A DNA stretch of 64,000 nucleotides from Pseudonocardia halophobica (GCF_027922425.1 NZ_BSFQ01000009.1:152869-216868); one strand, 5' to 3'. Positions 51,110 through 59,732 are shown, counted from the stretch's first letter. Numbers and translations are program-made. The notes: generated by a model from the sequence alone, not told the origin.

Positions 51110-52804
51110 TCACACCCGCTTGCGATCGAATTCGGCCTTGCGTCCCGTGCCGTAGCGGCGCAGCGCCCCCTCCGGACCGGAGGCGTTGGGCCGCACGAAG
51201 ATCCAGTTCTGCCAGGCGGTCAGCCGCCCGAAGATGCGCGTCTCCATCGTCTCCGGGCCGACGAACCGGTGGTTGGCCTCCATGCCGGTCAGCGCGTCCG
51301 GGGACAGCGACGCCCGCTCCTCCAGCATGATCCGGATCTCGTCGTCCCAGTCGATGTCGTCCGGCGCGTCGGTGACCAGGCCCAGTTCGAGGGCCTCGCG
51401 GGCCTCGATCCGCCGGTCGGTCTCCTGCCGCAGCTTGGCGACGTGGTCGTCGTCGCCCCAGAACCTGCTGGCGAGCCGGGACAGGCCGTTCCCCATCGGG
51501 AAGGCGCCGAAGTTGCCGGCCGACAACATGATCTGGGCCTCGTCGCCCTGCTCGGAGTCGTCCTCGTCGAGGGTCCCGTCGAGCATGTACTGCCGGTCGC
51601 AGGCCAGGGCCAGCTCCAGCAGCGCGCCGGCGAAACAGGAGCCGGGCTCGATCAGCGCGATCAGCGACCGCGAGGTCACGTCGAGCCGCTTGAGCACCCG
51701 CTTGAAGTAGTGCCGGATCTCGTTGACCAGCCAGTCGTCCTTCGAGTGCTCGGCGATGAGCCGTTCGAAGGCCAGCGCGTCCTCGACCTCGCCGCGCGTG
51801 CGGACCAGCCACGTGCCCAGCTCGAGCTCGTTGGCGCGCAGCCGCAGGATCAGGTCGTCGAGCTCGCGGGTCATGGCCAGCGGCCAGAACGCCTCGCCCA
51901 GCTCGTGCACCCGCTCCAGGGACTCCGGCACCCCGCCGTCCGGCCCGGACACGGTGATCTCCACGAGGCCGCGGGCGCGGTCGAACTCGGCCTTGACGTG
52001 CCGGTAAGCGATCCCGTCCGCCGTCACGTCGGGCTCCAGCGGGGGCAGCGCGACACCCTGCGCGTCCGTCGGCCGGGACGACGCGGCGGCGGCCTCCCGC
52101 GCCCGCTCGGCCACCGTCTCGGCCCACACCCGCTTCGGGATCGTCTCGTCGACGAGCTTCCACTCCACGGCCTGCTTGCCGCGGATCCCCTCGGCGCGGG
52201 TGGCGAACACGTCCGCCCGGTCCTTGCGCACCTTGCGCTTGTCCGTGACCCGGGTCAGCCCGCCGGTGCCGGGCAGCACGCCCAGCAGCGGGACCTCGGG
52301 CAGCGAGACGGCGGAGGAGTTGTCGTCGATCAGCAGGATCTCGTCGCAGGCCAGGGCGAGCTCGTAGCCGCCGCCGGCCGCGGTGCCGTTGACCGCCGCG
52401 ATCCAGGTCTGGCCGGAGTTCTCGGTGGCGTCCTCGATGCCGTTGCGGGTCTCGTTGGTGAACTTGCAGAAGTTCACCTTCCACGGGTGCGAGCTCTGCG
52501 CCAGCATCCGGATGTTGGCGCCCGCGCAGAAGTTCTTGTCCTTCGCGCTGGTCACGACCACGGCCCGCACGCCGGGGTGCTCGAACCGCAGCCGCTGGGT
52601 GGCGTCGTAGAGCTCGATGTCCACGCCCAGGTCGTACGAGTTCATCTTCAGCTCGTAGCCCGGCACGATGCCCGCCGTCTCGTCGACGTCGAGGGTCAGC
52701 GTGGCCACCTCGCCGTCGACCTCGAGCCGCCAGTGCCGGTACGCGTCGGGCGACGTGGCGAAGGAGACCTCGGGTACCTGCTCCTCGCCGGACGGGTCGC
52801 TCAC
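51110..52804 (-). CDS. boxC: 2,3-epoxybenzoyl-CoA dihydrolase BoxC
   Basis: 564 aa. BoxC is a double-length crotonase-family enzyme that opens epoxybenzoyl-CoA hydrolytically to a semialdehyde and formate. The first crotonase-like half contains SAKDKNFCAGANIRMLAQSS, VNGTAAGGGYELALACDEIL and EVPLLGVLPGTGGLTRVTDK. The second half has IEPGSCFAGALLELALACDR and LTAWQNWIFVRPNASGPEGA. GTG 52804 follows AGGAGG with 6 nt spacing. It heads the boxCB operon. boxA (reductase), the semialdehyde dehydrogenase and benzoate-CoA ligase are not adjacent. Confidence 0.93.
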   Translation of the reverse strand: MSDPSGEEQVPEVSFATSPDAYRHWRLEVDGEVATLTLDVDETAGIVPGYELKMNSYDLGVDIELYDATQRLRFEHPGVRAVVVTSAKDKNFCAGANIRMLAQSSHPWKVNFCKFTNETRNGIEDATENSGQTWIAAVNGTAAGGGYELALACDEILLIDDNSSAVSLPEVPLLGVLPGTGGLTRVTDKRKVRKDRADVFATRAEGIRGKQAVEWKLVDETIPKRVWAETVAERAREAAAASSRPTDAQGVALPPLEPDVTADGIAYRHVKAEFDRARGLVEITVSGPDGGVPESLERVHELGEAFWPLAMTRELDDLILRLRANELELGTWLVRTRGEVEDALAFERLIAEHSKDDWLVNEIRHYFKRVLKRLDVTSRSLIALIEPGSCFAGALLELALACDRQYMLDGTLDEDDSEQGDEAQIMLSAGNFGAFPMGNGLSRLASRFWGDDDHVAKLRQETDRRIEAREALELGLVTDAPDDIDWDDEIRIMLEERASLSPDALTGMEANHRFVGPETMETRIFGRLTAWQNWIFVRPNASGPEGALRRYGTGRKAEFDRKRV

Positions 52805-52873
52805 TCCGGGCCTCCTGTCGTCGCTGCCAGGTCGGGAAGGGATACCTCGTGCGGTGGTACCCGACACTCTACA

Positions 52874-52890
52874 ACGCTGAGGCTGAGCGT
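52874..52890. promoter_or_regulatory. inverted repeat ACGCT-N7-AGCGT in the boxC/MarR divergent gap
   Basis: Five-base arms 70 nt upstream of boxC and 99 nt upstream of the MarR ATG, in a patch with lower GC than its surroundings (CTCTACAACGC). It could be a MarR operator controlling boxCB, itself, or both. Arms are short, so chance is possible. Confidence 0.35.
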
Positions 52891-52989
52891 CAACGATCTG
52901 TGGAACGTCCGAACGAGCGGCGACACCGCCTTCGGCGTCGACGGGCTCTGCGCCGGTCGCCGCGACCCCGTCGCACCACACGTGGTCGA

Positions 52990-53478
52990 ATGGAGGCCGT
53001 GGGTGACGAGCGCGCACAGGCCGGCCCGGAGCAGCTCCCGGCGCCGGAGGCCCTCCTCGCCGCGCCGGGGTACGTCGCGCGGCGGTTGCACAGCGCCTAC
53101 ACCGCGGCCTGGCAGCGCCACGTCGACCCGCTCCTCACCGGCCCGCAGTTCGCGGTGCTGACCGCGGTCGACGCCTACCCCGGCGTCGAGCAGGGGTCGC
53201 TGGCCCGGGCCGTCGCGCTCGACCGGTCCACGATGGCGAGCATCGTGCGCCGACTCGAGGACCGCGGACTGATCACACGGGTCACGCCGCCCGAGGACGG
53301 GCGCAAGCGGCTGCTGCACCTCACCGAGACGGGCTCGACCACCCTGCAGCAGGCCTACGACAAGGCTCGGGCGCTCGACAAGCTGCTGATGCGCGGCATC
53401 GAGCACGCCGAGGAGACCGCGCTGCTCACCCGGCTCAACGGCATCGCCGAGCACTGGGAGTCCCTGGTCGACGACTGA
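52990..53478 (+). CDS. MarR family transcriptional regulator
   Basis: 162 aa. GPQFAVLTAVDAYPGVEQGS, LARAVALDRSTMASIVRRLE and DRGLITRVTPPEDGRKRLLH (wing with DxRxxR-like DGRKR) are the MarR fold. It lies between divergent boxCB and the same-strand nicotinate operon 368 nt downstream. The nicotinate regulator NicR of Pseudomonas putida is also a MarR protein, so either operon could be its target. ATG 52990 or GTG 52999 are both possible starts. Confidence 0.86.
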   Translation: MEAVGDERAQAGPEQLPAPEALLAAPGYVARRLHSAYTAAWQRHVDPLLTGPQFAVLTAVDAYPGVEQGSLARAVALDRSTMASIVRRLEDRGLITRVTPPEDGRKRLLHLTETGSTTLQQAYDKARALDKLLMRGIEHAEETALLTRLNGIAEHWESLVDD

Positions 53479-53845
53479 TCCGCGAGTCGGGGTCTGGGCT
53501 CCCGCGAGTCGGGGCCTGAGCTTCGCGAGCCCACACTTCCCGCATCGCGGGCCGGGAGCTGGCGACCCGCCGAAACCCACAGCGCGACCCGCCGGAACCC
53601 ACAGCGCGACCCGCCGGAACCCACAGCGCGACCCGCGGAGGCCCACGGCGCGACCCGCAGGTGTTGCCGACCCGTGTTTCCCGGTTTCTGACGCGTTACA
53701 GCTTGCGTGACCCCTTGCGCTCCGGGATCGTCAGTGTTCGGATTATCTCAACGGGCGGCGCACGGCATCGCCCTGAGCTGCCGGATCACGGCGGCACCGG
53801 CGGGGACGGCGCACCGTCCAGAATGGATCTCACCCGGGAGGGCAC
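53479..53845. other. 367-nt gap between MarR and the nic operon: degenerate repeats then promoter region
   Basis: 53481-53525 holds two divergent copies of the CGCGAGTCGGG unit known from the 22-bp arrays. From 53561 to about 53660 a different 22-bp unit, AGCGCGACCCGCCGGAACCC plus AC, is repeated (53581, 53603, 53625, with degenerate copies on each side). The remainder, 53661-53845, is less GC-rich (GTTCGGATTATCTCAAC at 53735-53751) and probably holds the nic operon promoter. I see no ORF I would defend here. Confidence 0.7.
53559..53660. repeat. 22-bp tandem repeats of a second unit type
   Basis: Three consecutive 22-bp units at 53581, 53603 and 53625, the first two identical and the third with changes near its end, flanked by a 20-bp degenerate unit before and a partial after. 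Core CGCGACCCGC. Same period as the CGCGAGTCGGG arrays but a different sequence. Confidence 0.75.
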
Positions 53846-55111
53846 GTGGCCAGCCAGTCGTTCACGGTCACCGTCGTCGGCGGCGGGCTCGGTGGTCTCA
53901 CCACCGCGCTCGCGCTACGTCGGCGGGGGCTGCGCACGGTCGTCCTCGAGCAGGCGGCCCAGCTCGGCGAGGTGGGCGCGGGCATCCAGACCGCGCCCAA
54001 CGCCAGCCGCATCCTGTTCGGGCTGGGCCTGCGGAAGAAGATGCAGGCCATCCGCACCGCGCCCACCGACCAGGTGCGCCGGCGCTGGCAGGACGGCAGC
54101 ATCATCGCCTCGCTGCCGCTGGGCGAGCGGGTGGTGCGCGAGTACGGCGCGCCGTACTGGCACTACCACCGAGCCGACCTGCACCGGATCCTGCTCGACG
54201 CGTGCCTGGACCCCGAGGGCCCGGGCCCGGCGACCGAGGTCCACACCGACTCGGGCGTCGCGGAGGTGGACCGCACGGACCCGGCCCGCCCCGTCGCCGT
54301 CACGGCGGACGGCCGGCGCTTCGCCGGCGACGTCCTGGTCGGCGCGGACGGCATCCGCTCGCGGGTCCGCGACGCCGCCGGCTTCGACGACACGCTCGTC
54401 TTCTCCGGGGAGATGTGCTACCGCGCGCTGATCCCCGGCGACAAGATCGCGGCCGACCCCGCGACCCGCTTCCTGCTCGACCGCTTCCACTCCACGATCT
54501 GGTACGGGCCCGAGCGGCACCTCGTGCACTACTTCGTCCGCGGCGGGGAACATCTCAACGTGGTCGCGGTCGTCCCGAACACGCTCGACACCACCGACGC
54601 CTGGACGCTCCCGGCGACGGCGGACGAGCTCGTCGACGCCTTCCCCGGCTGGGACGACCGGGTCGCGGCCATGCTCTCCAAGGCCGAGGGGGACGCGTCG
54701 AAGTGGGCGCTGTTCCGCCGCCGGCGCGACCCGGTGTGGGTCGACGGCCGGGTCGCCCTGCTCGGCGACGCCTGCCACGCGATGCTGCCCTACCAGGCCC
54801 AGGGCGCGTCGCAGGCGATGGAGGACGCCGCCGTCCTGGCCGAGGAGCTCGGCGCCGTGACCCGCGACGGCATCGACGCGGCACTGATCCGCTACGTCAA
54901 CCGCCGGGCCACGCACGCCGGCATGGTCCAGGACGCCTCCCTCGAGAACATGCGCTTCTACCACCTGCCCGACGGCCCGGAGCAGCGCGGACGCGACGCG
55001 CAGCTGGCCGACTTCCGGGGTGAGTCGGACGTCTCGTACGACTGGCTCTGGGGCGGTTCGCCGCTGAACGACCCCGACACCGAGTCCCACTCCTACCCGT
55101 TCGCCCGCTGA
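53846..55111 (+). CDS. nicC: FAD-dependent monooxygenase, probable 6-hydroxynicotinate 3-monooxygenase
   Basis: 421 aa. VTVVGGGLGGLTTALALRRR (FAD GxGxxG), VLVGADGIRSRVRDAA (DG motif) and VALLGDACHAMLPYQAQGAS (GD motif) show a class A flavoprotein monooxygenase of the salicylate hydroxylase/NicC branch. NicC decarboxylates and hydroxylates 6-hydroxynicotinate to 2,5-dihydroxypyridine. The assignment rests on operon partners (nicotinate dehydrogenase, nicF, nicD); by sequence alone salicylate hydroxylase would also fit. GTG 53846 follows GGGAGGGCAC. First gene of the operon. Confidence 0.75.
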   Translation: MASQSFTVTVVGGGLGGLTTALALRRRGLRTVVLEQAAQLGEVGAGIQTAPNASRILFGLGLRKKMQAIRTAPTDQVRRRWQDGSIIASLPLGERVVREYGAPYWHYHRADLHRILLDACLDPEGPGPATEVHTDSGVAEVDRTDPARPVAVTADGRRFAGDVLVGADGIRSRVRDAAGFDDTLVFSGEMCYRALIPGDKIAADPATRFLLDRFHSTIWYGPERHLVHYFVRGGEHLNVVAVVPNTLDTTDAWTLPATADELVDAFPGWDDRVAAMLSKAEGDASKWALFRRRRDPVWVDGRVALLGDACHAMLPYQAQGASQAMEDAAVLAEELGAVTRDGIDAALIRYVNRRATHAGMVQDASLENMRFYHLPDGPEQRGRDAQLADFRGESDVSYDWLWGGSPLNDPDTESHSYPFAR

Positions 55112-55139
55112 CCGCACCCCACCGGAACCGGAGCACATC

Positions 55140-56567
55140 ATGCGTACAGGCGACCAGGTCGTCCAGGACCTCCCGTGGAAGTGGGGGGTGCAGGGAAGGA
55201 TCTTCGTCATCGGCGGTCTCGGGTACATGTTCGACGCCTGGGACGTCTCCCTGAACGGCTTCCTCACCCCGCTGCTCGGCACCGAGTTCGGGCTCTCCAC
55301 CGGCCAGCGCGGCCTCGTCGCGACGGCCAACCTGATCGGCATGGCGGTCGGCGCCATCGCCTGGGGCACGATCGCCGACCGGATGGGCCGCAAGAAGGCC
55401 TTCTCGATCACCCTGATGATCTTCGCGCTGTTCTCCGTGCTGGGCGCGCTGTCGCCGAGCTGGGAGGTCTTCCTGGTGCTGCGCTTCCTGGCCGGCGTCG
55501 GGCTGGGCGGCTGCATCCCGGTGGACTACGCGATCGTCAGCGAGTTCTCGCCGAAGAAGCAGCGCGGCCGGGTGCTGGCCGCGATGGACGGCTGGTGGCC
55601 GATCGGGACCACGCTCGCCGGCGTCACGGCGACGTTCCTCGTGCCCGTCGGCGGCAACTGGCGCTGGATGCTCGCGCTGATGGTGCTGCCCGCGATCCTG
55701 CTGTTCTGGGTGCGCCGCGGCGTGCCGGAGTCGCCGCTCTACCTGGCCCGGACCGGCCGCGAGGCCGAGGCCCGCGCCGTGATCGACGACATGGTCCGGC
55801 GCACCGGCGCCACGCCCGAGCCGTACGAGATCCCGGCCGTGGTGCCGGAGGCCGCCGCGTCGCGCAAGAAGGGCCTGACGGCCGCGTTCGACCAGCTCCG
55901 CCTGGTGTGGGCCTACAACCCGGTCGTCACCGGCGTGGCCTGGGCCCTGTTCATCTCGGTCATGGTCGTCTACTACGCGGCGCTGTCCTGGATGCCGTCG
56001 ATCCTGCGGGCGCAGGGCATGGGCGAGGTCGCGGCCTTCGGCTCCACGACCGTCATGAACGCGGTGGGCATCCTGGGTGTGATCACCTCCGTGCTGCTCG
56101 TCGAGGTGGTCGGCCGCAAGTGGGTGATCGGCGTCGCCGCCCCGCTCGCCGCCGTCGCGCTGCTGGTCTTCTCGCTGGTCCTGGGCTCGTCGACGGCCGC
56201 CATCGCGATGATCGCGGTGTTCGGGTTCTTCGCCCTCGTGGTCATCCCGGTGATGTACGCCTACGTCTCCGAGCTCTACCCGACCGAGCTGCGGGCCAGC
56301 GGCTTCGGCTGGGCCTCGTCGATGAGCCGCGCGGTCACCGGCTTCGTGCCGCTGATCTTCGGCAGCGTGCTCTGGCCGATCCTGGGCCTCCCACTGACCT
56401 TCGCGCTGATGGCGGTCGTGGTGCTCGGTGCCGTGATCTACATGGCGGTCGGCGCGCCGGAGACCAAGGGCCGCGAGCTCGACCGGATCACCGGGTCCGA
56501 GGAGGTCACCGGGGCCGAGGCGCCGGCCTCGGACGCCTCGCCGGCCACCGGGGCCGTCCGCTCGTGA
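55140..56567 (+). CDS. MFS transporter, probable nicotinate uptake
   Basis: 475 aa with 12 hydrophobic segments. FVIGGLGYMFDAWDVSLNGF carries the early acidic residue of NiaP/AAHS-like symporters. Also seen are GTIADRMGRKKAFSITLMIF (motif A), LRFLAGVGLGGCIPVDYAIV, and PTELRASGFGWASSMSRAVT. It lies 28 nt after the monooxygenase and overlaps the next gene (GTGA), so it belongs to the operon. Substrate assignment (nicotinate or 6-hydroxynicotinate) is inference from context. Confidence 0.82.
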   Translation: MRTGDQVVQDLPWKWGVQGRIFVIGGLGYMFDAWDVSLNGFLTPLLGTEFGLSTGQRGLVATANLIGMAVGAIAWGTIADRMGRKKAFSITLMIFALFSVLGALSPSWEVFLVLRFLAGVGLGGCIPVDYAIVSEFSPKKQRGRVLAAMDGWWPIGTTLAGVTATFLVPVGGNWRWMLALMVLPAILLFWVRRGVPESPLYLARTGREAEARAVIDDMVRRTGATPEPYEIPAVVPEAAASRKKGLTAAFDQLRLVWAYNPVVTGVAWALFISVMVVYYAALSWMPSILRAQGMGEVAAFGSTTVMNAVGILGVITSVLLVEVVGRKWVIGVAAPLAAVALLVFSLVLGSSTAAIAMIAVFGFFALVVIPVMYAYVSELYPTELRASGFGWASSMSRAVTGFVPLIFGSVLWPILGLPLTFALMAVVVLGAVIYMAVGAPETKGRELDRITGSEEVTGAEAPASDASPATGAVRS

Positions 56568-57379
56568 AGCCCGCCGCCTTCGAGTACCACCGCGCCCGCT
56601 CCGTGGCGGGCGCGGTGGGGCTCCTCACCGAGCTCGGCGACGACGCCAAGGTCGTCGCCGGGGGCCAGAGCCTGGTCGCGATGATGAACTTCCGGCTGGC
56701 CCGCCCCGAGCACCTGGTCGACATCACGCACATCGACGGGCTCTCCGGGATCCGGCGGGAGGGCGACACCCTGCGGATCGGGGCGCTCACCACGCACCGC
56801 GCCGTCGAGAAGGCGGAGCTCGGGGACTTCGGCGTGCTGTCCCGGGCGATGCGCTGGGTGGGGCACCTGCCGATCCGCACCCGCGGCACGGTGGGCGGCA
56901 GCATCGCGCACGCCGACGCCACCGCGGAGTGGTGCCTGCTCGCCGTCCTGCTGGAGGCCCGGATCGTCGCCGAGGGCCCGGCCGGCCGCCGGGAGATCCC
57001 GGCCGGGGAGTTCTTCCTGGGCCCCTTCACCACCGCCCTGGAGCCCGACGAGCTGATCGTCGAGCTCGTGTTCCCCCGCCCCGCCCCCCGGGCCGCGCTG
57101 ACCGAGTACGCCGACCGCAAGGGCGACTTCGCCCTGGTCGCGGCGGCCGTCGACCTGGACGCCGACCGGGTGGTGCTGGGCGGCGTCGGTCCCACCCCCG
57201 TGAGTGCCGACTGCCCCTCTAGCGGCACTTCGCACTCACGACCCCCGGTGAGCTGGGCCGATGCGGTCGCCGGCTCCCTTGAGCTGCGCGACGAGCCGGG
57301 GATCAGCGCGCACTACCGCCGGGGACTGGTCCGCACGCTCGTCGAACGCGCCTGCGAGGAGGCCTCCTGTGGCTGCTGA
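56564..57379 (+). CDS. nicotinate dehydrogenase, FAD-binding subunit (CoxM/xanthine dehydrogenase family) with in-gene palindromic repeat
   Basis: 271 aa. FAD-binding part: FEYHRARSVAGAVGLLTELG, KVVAGGQSLVAMMNFRLARP and TRGTVGGSIAHADATAEW. The C-terminal CO-dehydrogenase flavoprotein domain follows. Residues 213-226 are encoded by copy 4 of the 42-bp palindromic repeat (57199-57240), placed just after GGVGPTP, where the family has a variable helix. The element adds 14 in-frame codons without breaking the frame. GTG 56564 overlaps the transporter stop; the 3' end overlaps the molybdenum subunit by 11 nt. Confidence 0.83.
   Translation: MKPAAFEYHRARSVAGAVGLLTELGDDAKVVAGGQSLVAMMNFRLARPEHLVDITHIDGLSGIRREGDTLRIGALTTHRAVEKAELGDFGVLSRAMRWVGHLPIRTRGTVGGSIAHADATAEWCLLAVLLEARIVAEGPAGRREIPAGEFFLGPFTTALEPDELIVELVFPRPAPRAALTEYADRKGDFALVAAAVDLDADRVVLGGVGPTPVSADCPSSGTSHSRPPVSWADAVAGSLELRDEPGISAHYRRGLVRTLVERACEEASCGC
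57199..57240. repeat. 42-bp palindromic repeat, copy 4, inside a coding sequence
   Basis: CGTGAGTGCCGACTGCCCCT, CTAG, then CGGCACTTCGCACTCACG. It closely resembles copies 1-3 but lies in frame within the FAD subunit gene, where no stop is read (GTG AGT GCC GAC and so on). It would fold into the same hairpin in the mRNA of the dehydrogenase operon. Confidence 0.85.
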
Positions 57380-59732
57380 ACCGCCCCCGAGAGATCCACA
57401 CCTTCGCCGCGACGGCGCCTGGGTCGGCGCCTCGGTCCCGCGCCGCGAGGACCCGCGGCTGCTGGCCGGCCGCGGCCGGTTCGTCGACGACATCACCCTG
57501 CCCGGCATGCTGCACGCCCAGTTCGTCCGCAGCACCGAGGCCCACGCCGACCTGCTCGCCGTCGACCTCGACGAGGTCCGCGCGACACCAGGCGTGGTCG
57601 CCGCCTACACCGCGGCGGACCTGGACCTGGCCGACATCACGGCGGAGCTCGACCGCCCGCCGCACGAGTTCGTGCCCACCGCCATGCCGGTCCTGGCCCG
57701 CGGGAAGGTCCGGTACGTCGGCGAGCCGATCGCGGTCGTCGTCGCGAAGGACCCGTACGCGGCCGAGGACGGCGTCGAGGCGGCCGTCGTGGAGTACGCG
57801 CCGCTCGAGCCGGTGGTGACCGATCTCGGGGCCCTGGCGGAGGACGCCCCACTGGTGCACGCCGAGGCCCCGCGCAACACGCTGGTCGACGTCTCGCTCT
57901 TCGCCACCGAGGGCATCGACGACGTGTTCGCCTCGGCTCCCGTGGTCGTCGAGGTCCGGAGCAAGACCGGCCGGCAGAACGCGCTCCCGCTGGAGACCCG
58001 CGGCGTCGTCGCCGACTGGGACGACCGGGACGAGCAGCTGCGTGTGCAGACCTGCTCGCAGGTGCCCCACCAGGTGCGGACGGTGCTGGCGCGGTGCGTC
58101 GGGCTGGACGAGAAGCAGGTCCGGGTGACCGTGCCGGACATGGGCGGCGGGTTCGGGCAGAAGTGCGTGGTCGGGCGCGAGGAGATCGCCGCCGCGGCCG
58201 CGGCGCTGCGCCTGCGCCGGCCCGTCAAGTGGATCGAGGACCGGCGCGACGCGCTCACCGCCGCCTTCCTCGCCCGCGAGCAGCGCTACACCGTCCGCGC
58301 GGCCTTCTCCGCCGACGGCGAGATCCTCGGCCTGGACGCGGACGTCGTCTGCGACATGGGCGCCTACTCCTGCTACCCGTTCACGGCCGGTATCGAGCCG
58401 CTGATGGCGTCGGCCGAGATGCCGAGCGTCTACCGCGTGCCGGCCTATCGAGTGCGTGGTCGGGCGGTCACCACGAACAAGGCGCCGACCGCGCCCTACC
58501 GCGGGGTGAGCCGGCCGCAGTACGTGATGGTGGTCGAGCGGATCTTCGAGAAGGCCGCCCGGGCGCTCGGGATGGACGCCGTGGAGCTGCGGCGCCGCAA
58601 CGTGATCACCGTCTTCCCGTACACGGGCGTCAACAACATCACCTACGACCCGGGCTCCTACCTGGAGTCGCTCGACCTCTGCGAGGCGACGTTGCGCGAG
58701 GAGGGCTGGTTCTCCCGTCGCTCGGACGACAACAAGGTGATCGGGATCGGCTTCGCCTGCTTCTCCGAGCGGACGGGCTACGGTTCCGGCGCCTTCGCGC
58801 AGCGGAAGATGCAGGTCGTGCCGGGCTTCGACCTCTCCGAGATCCGGATGGACCTCAACGGCACGGTCTCCGTCACCACGGGCACGCTGTCGCACGGGCA
58901 GAGCCACGAGACCACGATGGCGCAGATCGTCGCCGACCGGCTCGGCGTCCCGTACGACCGCGTGAAGATCGTCCAGGGTGACACGGACCGGATCACCTAC
59001 GGCTGGGGCTCGTTCGCCTCACGGTCGATCACCATCGGCGGCAGTGCCGTCGCGGCCGCGTCGGTGAAGCTCGGCGACCAGCTGCGGGAGATCGCGGCGC
59101 ACCTCCTCTCCGGCGATCCGGAGGCGGCGGTGCTGGAGGACGGCGGCGTCCGGGTCGGCTCGTCCTGGCTGTCGTACGCGGACATCGCGGACGTGGCCTA
59201 CTTGAAGGCGCACCTGCTGCCCAAGGGCGTCGGGCCCGGGCTGTCGGCCACGGCGAGCTTCGACGTCGGCGGCGACGGGACCTTCTCCAACGCGACGCAC
59301 GGCTGCGTCGTCGAGCTGGACCCGGGCACCGGCGGCGTCGAGATCCTGCGGTACGTCTGCGTCGAGGACTGCGGGGTGGCGATCCATCCCCAGGTCGTCG
59401 AGGGGCAGGCGCGGGGCGGGATCGCGCAGGGCATCGCCGGGGCGTTGTTCGAGGAGGTCCGGTACGACGACGCCGGCCAGCCGCTCGCCCCGAGCTTCAT
59501 GGAGTACAAGGTCCCGACCGCGATGGAGATCCCGGACGTGCGGATCGAGCACCTCGAGACGCCGTGCGCGTTCACCGAGAACGGAGCCAAGGGCGCGGGC
59601 GAGGGCGGCACGATCGGCGCGCCGGCCGCGGTGCTCAACGCCGTCAACGACGCCCTGCGGCACACCGGCGTCGAGCTCGACGACACCCCGATCCCCCGCG
59701 AGGCGATCTTCCGCGCATTGGAGACGTCATGA
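57369..59732 (+). CDS. nicotinate dehydrogenase, molybdopterin-binding large subunit
   Basis: 787 aa, xanthine-dehydrogenase family catalytic subunit. The N-terminal a/b hammerhead domain includes RREDPRLLAGRGRFVDDITL and VRYVGEPIAVVVA. Molybdopterin motifs are MGGGFGQKC, APYRGVSRPQY (NAPYRG-like), TLSHGQSHETTMAQIVADRL, and the C-terminal GAKGAGEGGTIGAPAAVLNA with the catalytic Glu in GEGG. It hydroxylates a C-H of an N-heterocycle using water. GTG 57369 has GAGGAGG 7 nt upstream and overlaps the FAD subunit. Nicotinate as substrate is inferred from nicC, nicF and nicD nearby. Confidence 0.88.
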   Translation: MAAEPPPRDPHLRRDGAWVGASVPRREDPRLLAGRGRFVDDITLPGMLHAQFVRSTEAHADLLAVDLDEVRATPGVVAAYTAADLDLADITAELDRPPHEFVPTAMPVLARGKVRYVGEPIAVVVAKDPYAAEDGVEAAVVEYAPLEPVVTDLGALAEDAPLVHAEAPRNTLVDVSLFATEGIDDVFASAPVVVEVRSKTGRQNALPLETRGVVADWDDRDEQLRVQTCSQVPHQVRTVLARCVGLDEKQVRVTVPDMGGGFGQKCVVGREEIAAAAAALRLRRPVKWIEDRRDALTAAFLAREQRYTVRAAFSADGEILGLDADVVCDMGAYSCYPFTAGIEPLMASAEMPSVYRVPAYRVRGRAVTTNKAPTAPYRGVSRPQYVMVVERIFEKAARALGMDAVELRRRNVITVFPYTGVNNITYDPGSYLESLDLCEATLREEGWFSRRSDDNKVIGIGFACFSERTGYGSGAFAQRKMQVVPGFDLSEIRMDLNGTVSVTTGTLSHGQSHETTMAQIVADRLGVPYDRVKIVQGDTDRITYGWGSFASRSITIGGSAVAAASVKLGDQLREIAAHLLSGDPEAAVLEDGGVRVGSSWLSYADIADVAYLKAHLLPKGVGPGLSATASFDVGGDGTFSNATHGCVVELDPGTGGVEILRYVCVEDCGVAIHPQVVEGQARGGIAQGIAGALFEEVRYDDAGQPLAPSFMEYKVPTAMEIPDVRIEHLETPCAFTENGAKGAGEGGTIGAPAAVLNAVNDALRHTGVELDDTPIPREAIFRALETS

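Noticed and set aside
53846..55111. Salicylate hydroxylase as the function of the monooxygenase
   Set aside because: Possible by motifs, but the operon carries a three-subunit N-heterocycle dehydrogenase and NicF- and NicD-like enzymes, which fit 6-hydroxynicotinate better. Kept as an alternative only.
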